From positions 744,001 through 808,000 of the forward strand of contig NBBA01000009.1 of assembly GCA_002794785.1 (NCBI GenBank): a DNA stretch of 64,000 bases. Reading direction: 5' to 3'. Below, one piece after another: positions 33,785 to 46,891 of this stretch (positions are counted from its first letter, which is position 1; each line of letters opens with the position of its first letter). Origin of the DNA: Coniferiporia sulphurascens (lineage: Eukaryota > Basidiomycota > Agaricomycetes > Hymenochaetales > Hymenochaetaceae). A model generated the notes under the pieces. That model saw only the letters and a list, made by a program, of their open reading frames with translations. It did no database searches and was not told the origin of the DNA. The position numbers and the translations under genes are program-made.

Positions 33785-35579
33785 ATGGTCTTACGTCTTT
33801 TCCGCGCCCTTTCGGTTATATCTGCTGCCATCCGCTTCTCGTATGCGGAGAATGTTCAAGGCGATAACTTCTGTGGGGACCTCATGTGTGTGACTGCCTT
33901 TGTGAATTCCAGTACGGTCACCTGTGAGCTGCACTTGTCTCTTTCTGGGCCGAGTTAGTCGAGCAAGCCTTTTCTTGTCTAGATCAAATGACCGCCTTAA
34001 ATCAAATGGGATGGATGGCGACGTAAGTGAAAACCTAGGCTGCTTGTTCAGCTGATGCTCATACGTATTATATGATCAGGGGATTTGGAACGCAGATGGA
34101 GGACGCAAGAATGGTCATCATGTGGGCGAACTCCGATGGAAGTATAACACTTTCGCAGAGGACAGCCACTGGTTTGGTCGAACCTGAACCTGACCCTAGT
34201 CCTCCTCGGGTGGCAACCACATATCTACCTTTAACCGTTGTACGTATGTACTTGGGATCCTGAAGAAAGCTCCTGATGGTCGCTACGATAGCTACCGCCA
34301 ACGTTCAAGAGACTCTCTTTCACTGTGCCCAAAGATGACACTGAAAGTCAGAATGCGATTTGGGCTTTAGGCTTTGGGAACCCCAACTCGACCTCCCCAA
34401 ATGCGACTCTGCTGATCCATGCCGCTGCGGGGGCCTTTACACTTAACCTGACAAGTACGATTAGTCCGGACAGCGTTCCTTCGTCCCAGAATTCTTCGGA
34501 TATCGTTTTTTCGCCTTCATCAAGCTCTGTCGCCTCGGGCTCATCAGTTGCAACACCCTCTCAACCCACCGGAGGAAGTGGAGGGGAAGATGTGATATCG
34601 TTCGCTTCTTTTGAGAGGATTGCCATCAGCCATGCTGTCCTCTCAGTTTTGGGATTTTTGGTCATCCTCCCGGCTGGGGCCTTAATTGCGCGCTGGTGTC
34701 GGACTTACATGACGAATTGGTTTTACTATTACTGGATAATACAGGTTGTTTTCAGTATACCTACTGTTGTGACTGGCTGGTCTTTGGGTCCTTTGGCTGT
34801 CGCCGCACAAGGTGCACGACATGGTAACGATGTCCACAAGGTCAGTAATGAACAGGGCCCATCCTTTACACAAATTAAATGGCACGCACAGGTCATGGGA
34901 CTTCTACTCCTCCCGCTATATTTAATCCAGCTATGCGTGGGCACGTACGTCCACCTTCGCAGGCCACCCTACCCGAAGAGACACCCGCCCAGAAATATTG
35001 TACATGGAGGATTGGGAATTGTAATTGTTGGCCTTGCATTTTTTCAGGTGGGCTTCCCAAGGTTTGATCTGACCTAAGTCGTTAACGCGCCTTTGGAAAG
35101 GCAAGAAATGGTATCACTGTTGAATGGACCACTGCTACTTCCCGCACAATTGACTTGAGGACTTTATCGAACTTGTGGATCGCGTGGGCCATTGTAAGTT
35201 TGTCCACGGTAATCATATTTCCGCAGAAGTATTAAAACTCGGTACCCAGTTCGTTCCTCTTGCATACTTCGCGGGCTTCTTGTTACTTCCTCGTCAACTA
35301 TTACAGGAGCGGGAACTCCCTCCGCCGTATTCGCCCGAGACATCTGAATCCGAAAGCGGCTCTGGATTCGGGATGCGTCGGCTTTTAGGACTTGATCCCG
35401 TCGACGACGGGACACACGACATCTTTTCCGAAGGTGCTTTAAGGGGTGACAGCGCCTCCGGTCAAGAGGGTACGGCGTCGGGGAGTGTTACGAGCAGCGG
35501 CGCCACGGAAATGCGAGAGATCCCTGTTGAACGCTGGGCACCAATTTCGCTGGCGAGCTCACAATCGAGACCGTCATGA
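33785..35579 (+). CDS. Secretory-pathway DOMON plus cytochrome b561 protein
   Basis: Exons 33785-33923, 33983-34022, 34080-34239, 34292-34840, 34892-35047, 35101-35193 and 35250-35579 give 488 residues. A signal peptide (LFRALSVISAAIRFSYA) is followed by a DOMON heme/sugar-binding domain: CVTAFVNSSTVTYQMTALN, GWMATGFGTQMEDARMVIMW and, later, ALGFGNPN. A Ser-rich linker leads to a five- to six-helix cytochrome b561-type region (FERIAISHAVLSVLGFLVI, WFYYYWIIQVVFSIP, VMGLLLLPLYLIQLCVGTYVH, RNIVHGGLGIVIVGLAFF, FVPLAYFAGFLLLPRQL). His residues in ISHA, GNDVHK and NIVHGG are candidate heme ligands. The cytosolic tail is acidic and Ser-rich. Such proteins pass electrons across membranes, for example to extracellular oxidoreductases or ferric iron. 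The partner is not visible here. Confidence 0.85.
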
Positions 35580-35926
35580 CCGTTGGCCTCTTTCCCGTAC
35601 CCCCCGTTACTTGCCGTGGTTGTTTCTGATGAGCTACGTAGACAACCGATGTTTATTTATCTACTTCATGTACCTTATGCGGTATATTCTATCTGTATTT
35701 TACTAAATAATTTGCATGTGCAATCGAGTTAGCTCTAGGGCAGAAAAAAGTCGGCCTATCATGCCGCGGGATTGCGCGGAAGGCCGGCCTCCATGACGTT
35801 GTTACATAGCCGGCCTTGAAGAGTGCAAAACTCTTCAATCCGCTACTTGCCTTTACACTTACTAGAGTACCACATATCTACTACCTCAACGCCGGTCAAT
35901 GCTTGCCTGCTCGCACTCTTAAACGA
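35580..35926. other. Intergenic, short promoter of the LETM1 gene
   Basis: About 350 bases between two plus-strand genes. Two GGCCGGCCT-like palindromic words occur near 35780-35815 in the promoter side. No gene is visible. Confidence 0.4.
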
Positions 35927-38235
<2,309 letters not shown>

Positions 38236-38987
38236 TCTCTATAGATGTTTATTTTATCGCGTAAGGTAGTATCTACAAATAATTCACTCCCCGCATTCAA
38301 TGGCATTCAGTCGCACCCACCATACGGATACCGACCGAGTGACCGTTAGGTTTGGAATGAGGAGGAAAATATGATCACCCGTGCACGAGTTTTATTCTTG
38401 TAGTCTGTTTGGTCCCCTTCCGTCGCTCACATGAGGCCGTTCTCTTAAGTTGGACCGGGTTCCATACCGTCTATATATTGTCTACAACGTGAACAAAACA
38501 AGTATGCTAACCAGCACGCACGCAGCAATGATGAATCCGTCGAATCTGATAAGTGTTCCTTACCTCTGGCCGTGGCAGTCGAACTATATCCGAGGGATTT
38601 TGCGCCCAAAGCCCGCCAGGAATCTCAGCCAGAGATTTAAATAGACAAAACATTGTGAGAAGCAGCCGGACGTACTGTACGCTCACACATAAATGGCCGG
38701 TTTGGAACTCAGACTAAGAACGGGACCAGGGCCGGCTGGCCAAGTTCATCGCCCTTCCGTGGGGCTTATAGTGAAAGGACCCACGGACGGACGGGGAGGC
38801 GTCGCTCCTCCTCCCCTCCTTCTCCAGGTGCAACCCGCGGTCTTTGGCCAGGTCCACCAAGTGTCCATCCTGTCTAGCGCCCTTCCCGTTCGTCCACGGG
38901 AATTTGAAATTGCCAAGTCCGTCTGACAGCCTCGGGAAAGACAGCCTTGCGAGCAAACAGACTATTAAACGAAAAGAAAGTTGTTCA
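38236..38987. other. Intergenic, 750 bases
   Basis: Contains the LETM1 3' end and the upstream region of the transporter gene. Short frames on both strands are unconvincing. No tRNA-like cloverleaf found by eye. Confidence 0.45.
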
Positions 38988-40324
38988 ATGTCGGACTCGA
39001 AGCACGATTACATCGAGCACATCTCCCACAGTTCGCCCGACCATGTGTCGCGGCAATTGACTACGGTGACGCTTACGCCCGAGCAGTTCGAGAGTCTATA
39101 TTTGCAGCCACGCGACTCTGTATACAGGGGCGGGCTGGCAAGTCGAGTTGGGAATCCGACGCCGCTGTAAGTAACATGACTTCTACAAGCAGGAGGAATG
39201 GAAATGAAAATGTGTATGACATACAAAACTCATCCAAATCAACTTTCTTGTTATGAAGAGGCGTTTCCTCGTTTTTGCTGGCGCATATGCCGCTGGCAAT
39301 GGATCTGCTGAATTTCCAAGGGGCGACAGCAGCATCCAGTACGGCGATGCTCGGGGTAAGTGAGTTATGACCGTGTGGAGTGCCTTTTAGATTAACCTGT
39401 GTCTATATTTAGGCATTCTATGGCTGCGCCGGGATCGGACTGTACCTCGCCTCAATTATGGAGTGGTTGATTGGCAACACGTTCCCTTGCGTCGTTTTCG
39501 GGACTTTTGGTCTGCTCATCTTAATTTACGAGTTTCATGAACCAAGCATAACTCACGTTTAAATTTCTTGGCGGGATGCGCGGGTCAGGCGGCTTCTGGA
39601 TTTCATACGGTGTGGCCATTCAGCCGACTTTCGGGTTGGCAGCTAGCTTTGCACCTGCAGCCGATGCGTCCAATAGTATCACCGCAGCCGCAGCCGGAGG
39701 AATGACTCGAGAGTACAACGCCGGCTTGGGCATGTACTTCGCCGTATGGGGCATCATGTGCGCAGTCTTCTTCCTTGCTTCGCTGAGGACGTGCGTATAA
39801 GGTTTCCTGGATGTGCCTTGTGGTGGGTAGGACTGACGCATAGCATCTACCTTTTAGGAATGTCCCGTTTGCACTCGTATTCCTGTGTAAGCTTAAAATG
39901 CTGATGTTCTTGCTGCGGCGAGCTGACAGCAGCTGCGCTCCCGACAGCACTAGTTTTTGCTTTTGAGTTTATATCTGCGGGATACTGTGCGCATCTTCTA
40001 AAAGTTTGCCGTGCTTACGAGGACGTGACTAAAAACAAATACACCACAGTCCGTACAGGGCAAGGAAACACGGTCCTCGCTGCGCAGATGTTCAGAATAG
40101 GCGGAGGCTTTGCATTGGTGACGGCACTGGTGAGCGGGAGAAAGTAAACGCAGCTGCGGGATGCAAAGCTGACTGTTCGGGTGTTCGACTAGTGCGGGTT
40201 CTGGATCGACATATCGCTGCTCTGTGCGGCGGTCCAGATGCCGTTCAAGGTGCCGCTGTTCGACATACCGGAGCTATTAGCGCAACGGTCGAGGTCGAGC
40301 GTACGAAAGGACCACGAAGCGTAG
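38988..40324 (+). CDS. GPR1/FUN34/YaaH family acetate/ammonium transporter
   Basis: Exons 38988-39166, 39259-39355, 39413-39509, 39589-39790, 39858-39886, 39933-40129 and 40193-40324 give about 310 residues. The start of exon 6 could be 39930 or 39933, since both give the same frame. The family signature NPTPLGV (usually NPxPLGL) begins the membrane region. It is followed by FLLAHMPLAMDLLNFQGA, FYGCAGIGLYLASIMEWLIG, GGFWISYGVAIQPTFG, LGMYFAVWGIMCAVFFLASL and VPFALVFLCSAALPTALVF, giving six helices. These are plasma-membrane monocarboxylate carriers or channels (Ady2/Ato type). It is more diverged than typical Ady2, with an unusual hydrophilic C-terminal tail ending SSVRKDHEA. The 29-nt exon codes NVPFALVFL. 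Confidence 0.82.
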
Positions 40325-40657
40325 GTGGTAACAAAGGAAGGTCGCGGTTGAAATCAAGGTGATCTCGGGGACGGGTGTACGGTAGTATTGTACTTACTTA
40401 GGGACTACATGGGAAGTAACGTCTCAGAATGGAAAGCAGATCTCTTGGGTTACATAAACGCAGTGCCCGCAGCAAATCGGAGCTTCTGGCTCCTGCGCAG
40501 CAGGAGCTGTGACATTGCAAGTCACGCAGAAATAGCCGTCACGGAATCTCATGCGCAGCAGTGTATGCGTCCCGGAGGGCGCTGCTTGCCCATAAGTCTC
40601 CTCTTGCCCTTGACTCTCATCGACAGCGTTTCCGACCGCGTCTGCGTTAAACCACAG
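40325..40657. other. Intergenic, promoter of the EST1/SMG gene
   Basis: About 330 bases between two plus-strand genes. No separate gene; an upstream open frame runs into the real gene's first exon in another frame. Confidence 0.4.
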
Positions 40658-43600
40658 ATGTCCGACCCACAGCAGCCTACAAAGCTCTCTCGCAAGGGTA
40701 AGGAGCGCGAGCCCGCACAAGCAGACCTCTTCTACGACAGACTCATTGCCATGCAGCGGAGCAAGGCTGCGTACGTCCTTTTCTCCCCTTTCTTATTCGC
40801 ACGTCCCTTTTTCTAATCCGTCTGCAGAGCAACCCGTCCCAGAGACAAATCGGAGAGGCCGTCCCGCGCAATCTCCCCTCCCATGCAAGTAGCCTCTCCG
40901 CCAAGAAAGGCTCAACAGCCCGCACCCCAGGTCGTCGTCTCGCGCTCTACTATCCTCGACAGTCCAGATGAATTTCATCGCAAGCGGAAGCCTGCAAATA
41001 CTTCACCGAGGTCACTTCACTCATCCGCACACCATTCCAAGGCGCAGGGCAAGCTCTTCAACCCGGATGTTGACCCAGTTCCCATGCGTCGAACCGCCGA
41101 GCCGGAGGTCATTTCTGATAATGGCAGCAGCTCTTACGCGCCAAGGAAGGCCCAGCCTTCCCCAGAACGAGGCGCCCGTCACGGCAGATTGTTCGACTAT
41201 CGAAAGGACGACCCCGTCCGTTTCCATGTGCTTAAACCCACGTCTACTAACGGAAATAGACCCGCTCCCACACCTAAATCTTCTGGAGATTATGTGTCTG
41301 CCTCGTCAACGTCCTCCTACGCCCATTCGATTACGTCTTCAAACTTTACTCTCAACTCGACTACGGATGGCTCTTCGGCGTCCTCTGCCCTTTTTGACGA
41401 ACAGCCACGCGAACATGCTAGCTCAAGCGCCTTTGCGCAGCAGCTTAAGAAGCTGTACAGGGGGATTTCGAATCTGGAATCTAGACTACTGAGAGAAGAT
41501 GTCAAGGATTTCCCTGATGAAGGCCGCATAACTCTTAAGCGTCCGAATGAAGCGACGACCGAGCCTGAAGAAGCTGAGAAGGACAAATGGCGTAAATTCG
41601 TGGCTGACCATAAGCAGTGAGTAACGCATACACCCATTTGCTTCGGTAACTCATTCTTAACCCTTTGAATCCAGACTAGCTGAGTCCATGCACAACCTTC
41701 TCCAGCTCACCCTCGCCCCGCACGTCCCCGCGTCACTGAGGAACATCCCTACAAAGTACAATATTATAATCCGTCTGTGGACACACGCCTTCTACAAGCC
41801 GCTTGAGACACTTCGCCGCGCGTCGTTCCACTCGGCCATCGCATTGGAGCATCTACAGGAGTTTATCATCTACGCTTATACGTTTTATTCCATGCTATTC
41901 GAGGAGCAGACTCTGGAGAACTTCAAATCTGGCTGGCTCGAAGCTTTAGGTGACCTTTCACGCTACCGGATGGCAATCGCCGCGATGACTGCGCCATCCG
42001 GTGTCACTTCGGGCACGGACGAGTTTACGCCAGTGAATCAGCAGGCCCTAGCTGCGCAGACGCAGCCAGATGAGTCGTTGGCGCGGATCGATGACTCGCC
42101 AGGTCCCAGCGTGGGCGTTGCTGCGGCGCGGGCTCTGGAACTCGAGCCTGAGAAAGAACGTTGGAGATGTATTGCGCGTGACTGGTATGCTGCGGGACTT
42201 GCAGATATGCCAGGGACGGGTAAATTACATCATCATCTTGGTCTGTTGAGCCGTGATGTCGAAAAAGAGGAACTAAGAGCGGTGTATCATTTCTGCAAGA
42301 GGTTCGTACCATCCTTTTCGTCTCAGAACATTTAAACTGACAAGTCTGATTAGTATGACCACTCTTCATCCGTTCCTTACATCACGAGAGTCTGTTCTTC
42401 AGATTTGGTCCGTATCAGCCCAGACACGACGAGCAATGCCCGACTCGCGAGCTACGGAATTGTTCATGCTGTTGCATGGCATGCTTTTTACCAATGTGCA
42501 ACTCGACGACTTCTTGCCAACACTTGCACGTTTTATGGAGCGTCTGCAACTTGAGGATGTGGAGGAGCGCGATTGGATTATGATGGCCGTCATCAATGTA
42601 ACAGCCTTACTGGAATATGGAAAGCCCACGGGCTTTTTGCGAAGTACTGGCGGGATCGGTAGTGGCGCAGCAGTGGGTAAGGACACTTCCTCAGCTGCCC
42701 AGGCCGCTGCCGCAAGCGCAAAGGTCAATATGCTGGTACGAAGGGTGGACGAAATGGAAGTGGATGACACAGAAGGGGGTGCTGTGTCACCCGACATGCG
42801 GCCGGAAGCTGACGATAGCCAGATGAAGACTAATGGCATCTTGAATGTCTCGCCTATGCTCAGTAACGCCCATGCCATATCAGTGGAGCAGACTGAACCG
42901 TCTTTATCCTTGAAATACGCAATGCAGCTTACCTTCGAAATGTTCGCATTCACCCTCCAGAAGCCGACGCGCACAGCCACACCCTTCTCCCGGCCTTCAT
43001 TGAACCCATACAATACAGTAGTATTGACTTTCTTGGCGACTGTTATGAAGCACCCAGCGGTCCAAAAAGCGCTGGAGCGAGTCATTCCATGGGACGCTAT
43101 GGTCTGTTTCTTTAACACGATCCCGAGAAGCGGATTGCCACAGGCTGAGGGCGGCATCCGACTAACGAGCGGGTGCGTTCCGCTTCCCGAAGACTGGTGC
43201 TTGAGGGGAATGGAGTGGGGTGGTCGACGGGTATTTGAACGCGGGTTTTGGAAGAGCGGTGAAGAACGTCATGTGGAGATGGAAGTCTTGAACACCGGGG
43301 AAGAAAAAGACGGTCTAACGGATGGCATCATCGAGGATGAAGACGATGAAACTGAAGGACGTCCGGATGCAAGCGAAACAAGCCGACGATGGGTGAGGAT
43401 CGCACGCGCCGCCGGTATCTTCGCAAAAATTATTCCTGGATTCTGCTTGGAGACTGGTTCCCGCACTTTTGCTATCACCAACGAATTGGAGGAGAAAGTG
43501 AAACGGTGGAAGGAGGAAGACCGGCTAGAGCGTGAGGAGGATGAGCGCAGGCGGAGCAGGCGTCCATGGATCAACGATGAAATGGATATTGATATGGAGG

Positions 43601-44447
43601 AAGGCTCTTTTGCGGATGAGTTTTCGGAGGATGAAAGTGGGAGCTCAAGTGATGGGGAGGTGGACGAGGAGATTAGAGCTCTTAAGGTCTGTTTTCTATC
43701 TATTTATTCTCTGTTGCACCAGCCGACTAAATATTATGTTCAACTAGGCCAAGCGTCGTGAGCTGCTCCGCCAACTGCGTTCTACATCCGAGTCCCCGAA
43801 GACACGTACCCAACCACGGCGGCCGCGGGTGTCTGCAGCATCCGCTCGAAGACCGTCTCTGCACGTTGTGCCCGGATATACCGTCCTCGTTATTGACACC
43901 AACATTCTTCTATCTTCCCTATCCATGTTCTCTTCACTCGTTGAGTCGCTGCGCTGGACAGTACTCGTGCCACTGGCAGTCATTACCGAGTTGGATGGTA
44001 TCGCGATGAACGCTTCTCCACTCGGCGAGGCTGCCATGGCCGCGATCACGTACATCTCTGCGCACATCCGCTCGCACGCGCTGTCGCTGAAGGTACAGAC
44101 TTCGCGGGGTAACTACTTGCAGAATTTGAACGTGCGGAGTGAGCAAGTGGAGTTTGTCGCGGAATCGTGGGAGCGCAGCATGGACGATCTGATCCTTCGT
44201 GCAGCGGTATGGCAGGATGACCATTGGGTTGACCGCTCTTCGATGCTAAAAGCTGGCGATCATGATACGTCTGGTGCTGCAAAAGTTGTCCTCATCAGCT
44301 TTGACCGCAACTGTAAGTCTTAATTTTTTTTCGTTGATTGGCTCCTTGTTTACCTTGAACGTTCCAGTGCGGTTGAAGGCACGTGCCAGACAACTCGACG
44401 CCGCGGATGAGAGGGACATGGCAGAGATCCTGAAAGCCAAATCGTGA
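40658..44447 (+). CDS. EST1/SMG5-6-type protein with C-terminal PIN domain
   Basis: Exons 40658-40770, 40828-41616, 41675-42301, 42354-43686, 43748-44312 and 44368-44447 give 1168 residues. About 240 N-terminal residues are disordered and Ser/Pro-rich. The EST1 14-3-3-like/TPR region follows (IPTKYNIIIRLWTHAFYKP, FHSAIALEHLQEFIIYAYT, ERWRCIARDWYAAGLADMPG, GKLHHHLGLLSR, HPFLTSRESVL) and continues to FFNTIPRSGLPQ. A Glu-rich helix then leads to a PIN nuclease domain: YTVLVIDTNILLSSLSMF, PLAVITELDGIA, SMDDLILRAAV, VLISFDRNLRLKARA. Acidic residues expected at a PIN active site (Asp, Glu, Asp, Asp) are all visible. Animal SMG6 cuts mRNAs in nonsense-mediated decay, and yeast Est1/Ebs1 lack the nuclease. 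The intact acidic set suggests an active endonuclease, which is inference. Confidence 0.87.
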
Positions 44448-45024
44448 TCGAAGCGCTAATCCCTCCATTTTACTTGCTTTAACTGCGAAATGGTCCTCGG
44501 ACCTTGCTTGCTGCACGACCTCGGTCCTTCAAGTTGTCGGCCACTAGAGCCACCCGCCAGACATATATTTCGCCCAGACCGCCGTAGCTCCGAAAGCACA
44601 CAGACGTTTTTCATTTGATGGGCTGGAAACAGCGTTTCTTCCGCTCCTCGTCTTAACGGCACACCAGGGATAGTGAGAATGGCTTTTGGACTGGACTGTG
44701 GATTGATTCCAAGTTGTTCACTTTTTACCTTTGCGTCTTTAATAACACACTCGTTTGGACTTGTTATACCTTGACGATTGGATACCGCGTCGTGATTATC
44801 GTTCTTTCAGCTCCAAGTTTTCTCTTGTTTTTTTTTTGTAATCTACTGTGCAGTAGTGGTTATATGTTGTTTTGGATTCTTACCATTATGAAATGCCAGA
44901 TAGACCGATCGGGAAGTAATGTAAACATATGAAAACAGACGCGTCGCCTTCGAAGCATGAAGCCGCGTCAGCTGCGTACATACAGCAAGCTTGCTGCACT
45001 ATCTCTTTACCAACAACGACCACG
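44448..45024. other. Intergenic, 577 bases
   Basis: 3' flank of the EST1/SMG gene, then AT-rich sequence with a TTTTTTTTT run near 44829. No gene is supported on either strand. Confidence 0.45.
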
Positions 45025-46228
45025 ATGAATACTCTTGTGAGCAAATACTCGGGAACGGGTCACGCCGCAGAACTTCGCAGGGCGCAAGATGAGCTCGAGG
45101 AGGACGGTTTTGGCGGCACTATGTGGGGCTCCAGCGCGGGCTTTGGCAACTTAAGCAAGGGCGTACCGAGCTTCAACCTTCCCTCCGTATCCGACGTGCG
45201 TCTGAACCTCCTGCATGTATGCGATATGAACTGAATAACTATTATAGCCTACGGCGTTCCTACGGTTACATTCAGACGACCACGCTGATCCCTCATGCAG
45301 AATTAAGATTCAGCATGGAACGACGACGCTTGCGTTCCGCTTCCAGGGAGGCGTCATCGTCGCTGTAGACTCTCGCGCAACTGCAGGAAGCTACATTGGT
45401 GTGTGCTCGCCTCGCTGTATGCAATTGAATAGGCTACTGACGGTGGTGCAGCATCGGGGACGGTAAAGAAGGTTATTGAGATCAACAAGTTCTTGCTCGG
45501 AACGATGGCAGGTGGCGCCGGTATGACCTATATCCATCCCGAATAAGACGCATTTATGTATAACGCATATGCCCTTAGCTGACTGTCAGTACTGGGAGAC
45601 GTATCTGGGCGTCCAGTGCCGACTGCATGAACTGCGCAATCACGAGCGGATATCCGTCGCCGCGGCGAGCAAGTACCTCAGCAACCTCGTCTACTCATAC
45701 AAGGGCACGGGCCTCAGTATGGTACTTACCTTTCATGCCGCACCTGTACCCTTAAATCAATTCTGAATGACTCCGACAGGGTACCATGATCTGTGGTTGG
45801 GATAAGACTGGGCCTGCGGTGTTCTATGTTGACTCGGATGGGACCCGTCTCAAGGGCGATCTCTTCTCGGTCGGCTCGGGGTCGACGTTCGCGTATGGTG
45901 TGCTCGACCAAGGGTACCGCTGGGATCTTTCCGACGCGGAAGCGCAAGAACTCGGCCGCCGGAGCATATATGCGGCGGGCCACCGTGATGCGTTCTCAGG
46001 CAACACCATCAATCTCTATCACGTCAAGGAAGACGGCTGGAAATTCATTGGTCCGTTGTCTTTGTTTCTATTTATGGGAGCAGCTCTGGCTAACACACCG
46101 TGATTCATGCAGGAAACTACGATGTCACGAAGATGCATTATGACGGGCCAGGAAACATACCCGGCTCGACCGGCGGCGGCTACGGTTATGACGTGCGGAC
46201 GAATGCTTCGACTGTGGTGGCACCATAA
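45025..46228 (+). CDS. PRE2: 20S proteasome subunit beta-5 (chymotrypsin-like)
   Basis: Exons 45025-45195, 45248-45398, 45452-45520, 45579-45721, 45780-46050 and 46113-46228 give 306 residues, including a propeptide of about 81 residues. The mature enzyme starts at the Thr of [16 protein letters not shown]. The catalytic Asp and Lys lie in [20 protein letters not shown]. Beta-5 hallmarks continue with [54 protein letters not shown] and [16 protein letters not shown]. It is the chymotrypsin-like active site of the 20S core. The propeptide keeps a conserved, acidic central part. The C-terminal tail [15 protein letters not shown] is longer than in yeast Pre2. The start is the first ATG of the frame. 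Confidence 0.95.
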
Positions 46229-46891
46229 CTCATTGTATTATCTACTTGAACGTGATTATAAACGCTCGTTTCTCATGTCGCAAGCCTTGTGAGTATTGCA
46301 ATACTTTTTTTATTGTACGAAGTCGATTACCGAGAAGCATGAGAATGGAAAGTGAGGGGGGGAAGAGAAATACAGTACAACCTGAGAAAGGTGCTACGCA
46401 TAGTCCAGTACATTCCGAGTCCCAAGTCCAAGGCAAGGGTATTGTAGCGGATCTGCTAAAGTGAAGAAGATATGCGAGTGTGCAATCAAGTTCGTGAGGA
46501 CAGGTGCAAAAGAATAGAGATAAGCAGCCCTATATGTGGGAAAAGCAGGTCAAAAGCCATTAAGTTCCTTCCGGATATAAGTGAGTCAGAATATCCCTAG
46601 TGTCCGAGCTTTCAAGTATGATGATGCAAAGGTATCCAAATTGAAACCGAAAAAAGGTAGGAGATACACGAAGGAGGAAAAATGTGAGAAGGGGTAGAAA
46701 GGATAGAATACAAACGTAGCGATCAAGGTATGTAAATGGGGGAAAGAGAGAATGGACAAGACAAGAAAAATAAACAGGATATGAGCCATAGGGGTTTCGA
46801 GAATATCGATAACTGCAAACTTCGGCAGAAGACTGATACCATCCCACACCGTAAAGAGGAAACAACATGCGAAGAAGGGGATAAAGCCGTA
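46229..46891. other. Convergent intergenic region
   Basis: About 660 purine-rich bases between two genes meeting tail-to-tail (proteasome beta-5 and the LIM protein). It must hold both 3' UTRs. No gene recognised. Confidence 0.45.

Noticed and set aside
42399..43157. A 252-codon open frame on the minus strand
   Set aside because: Antisense to the EST1/SMG gene, whose plus-strand frame carries recognised domains. No family features on the minus strand.
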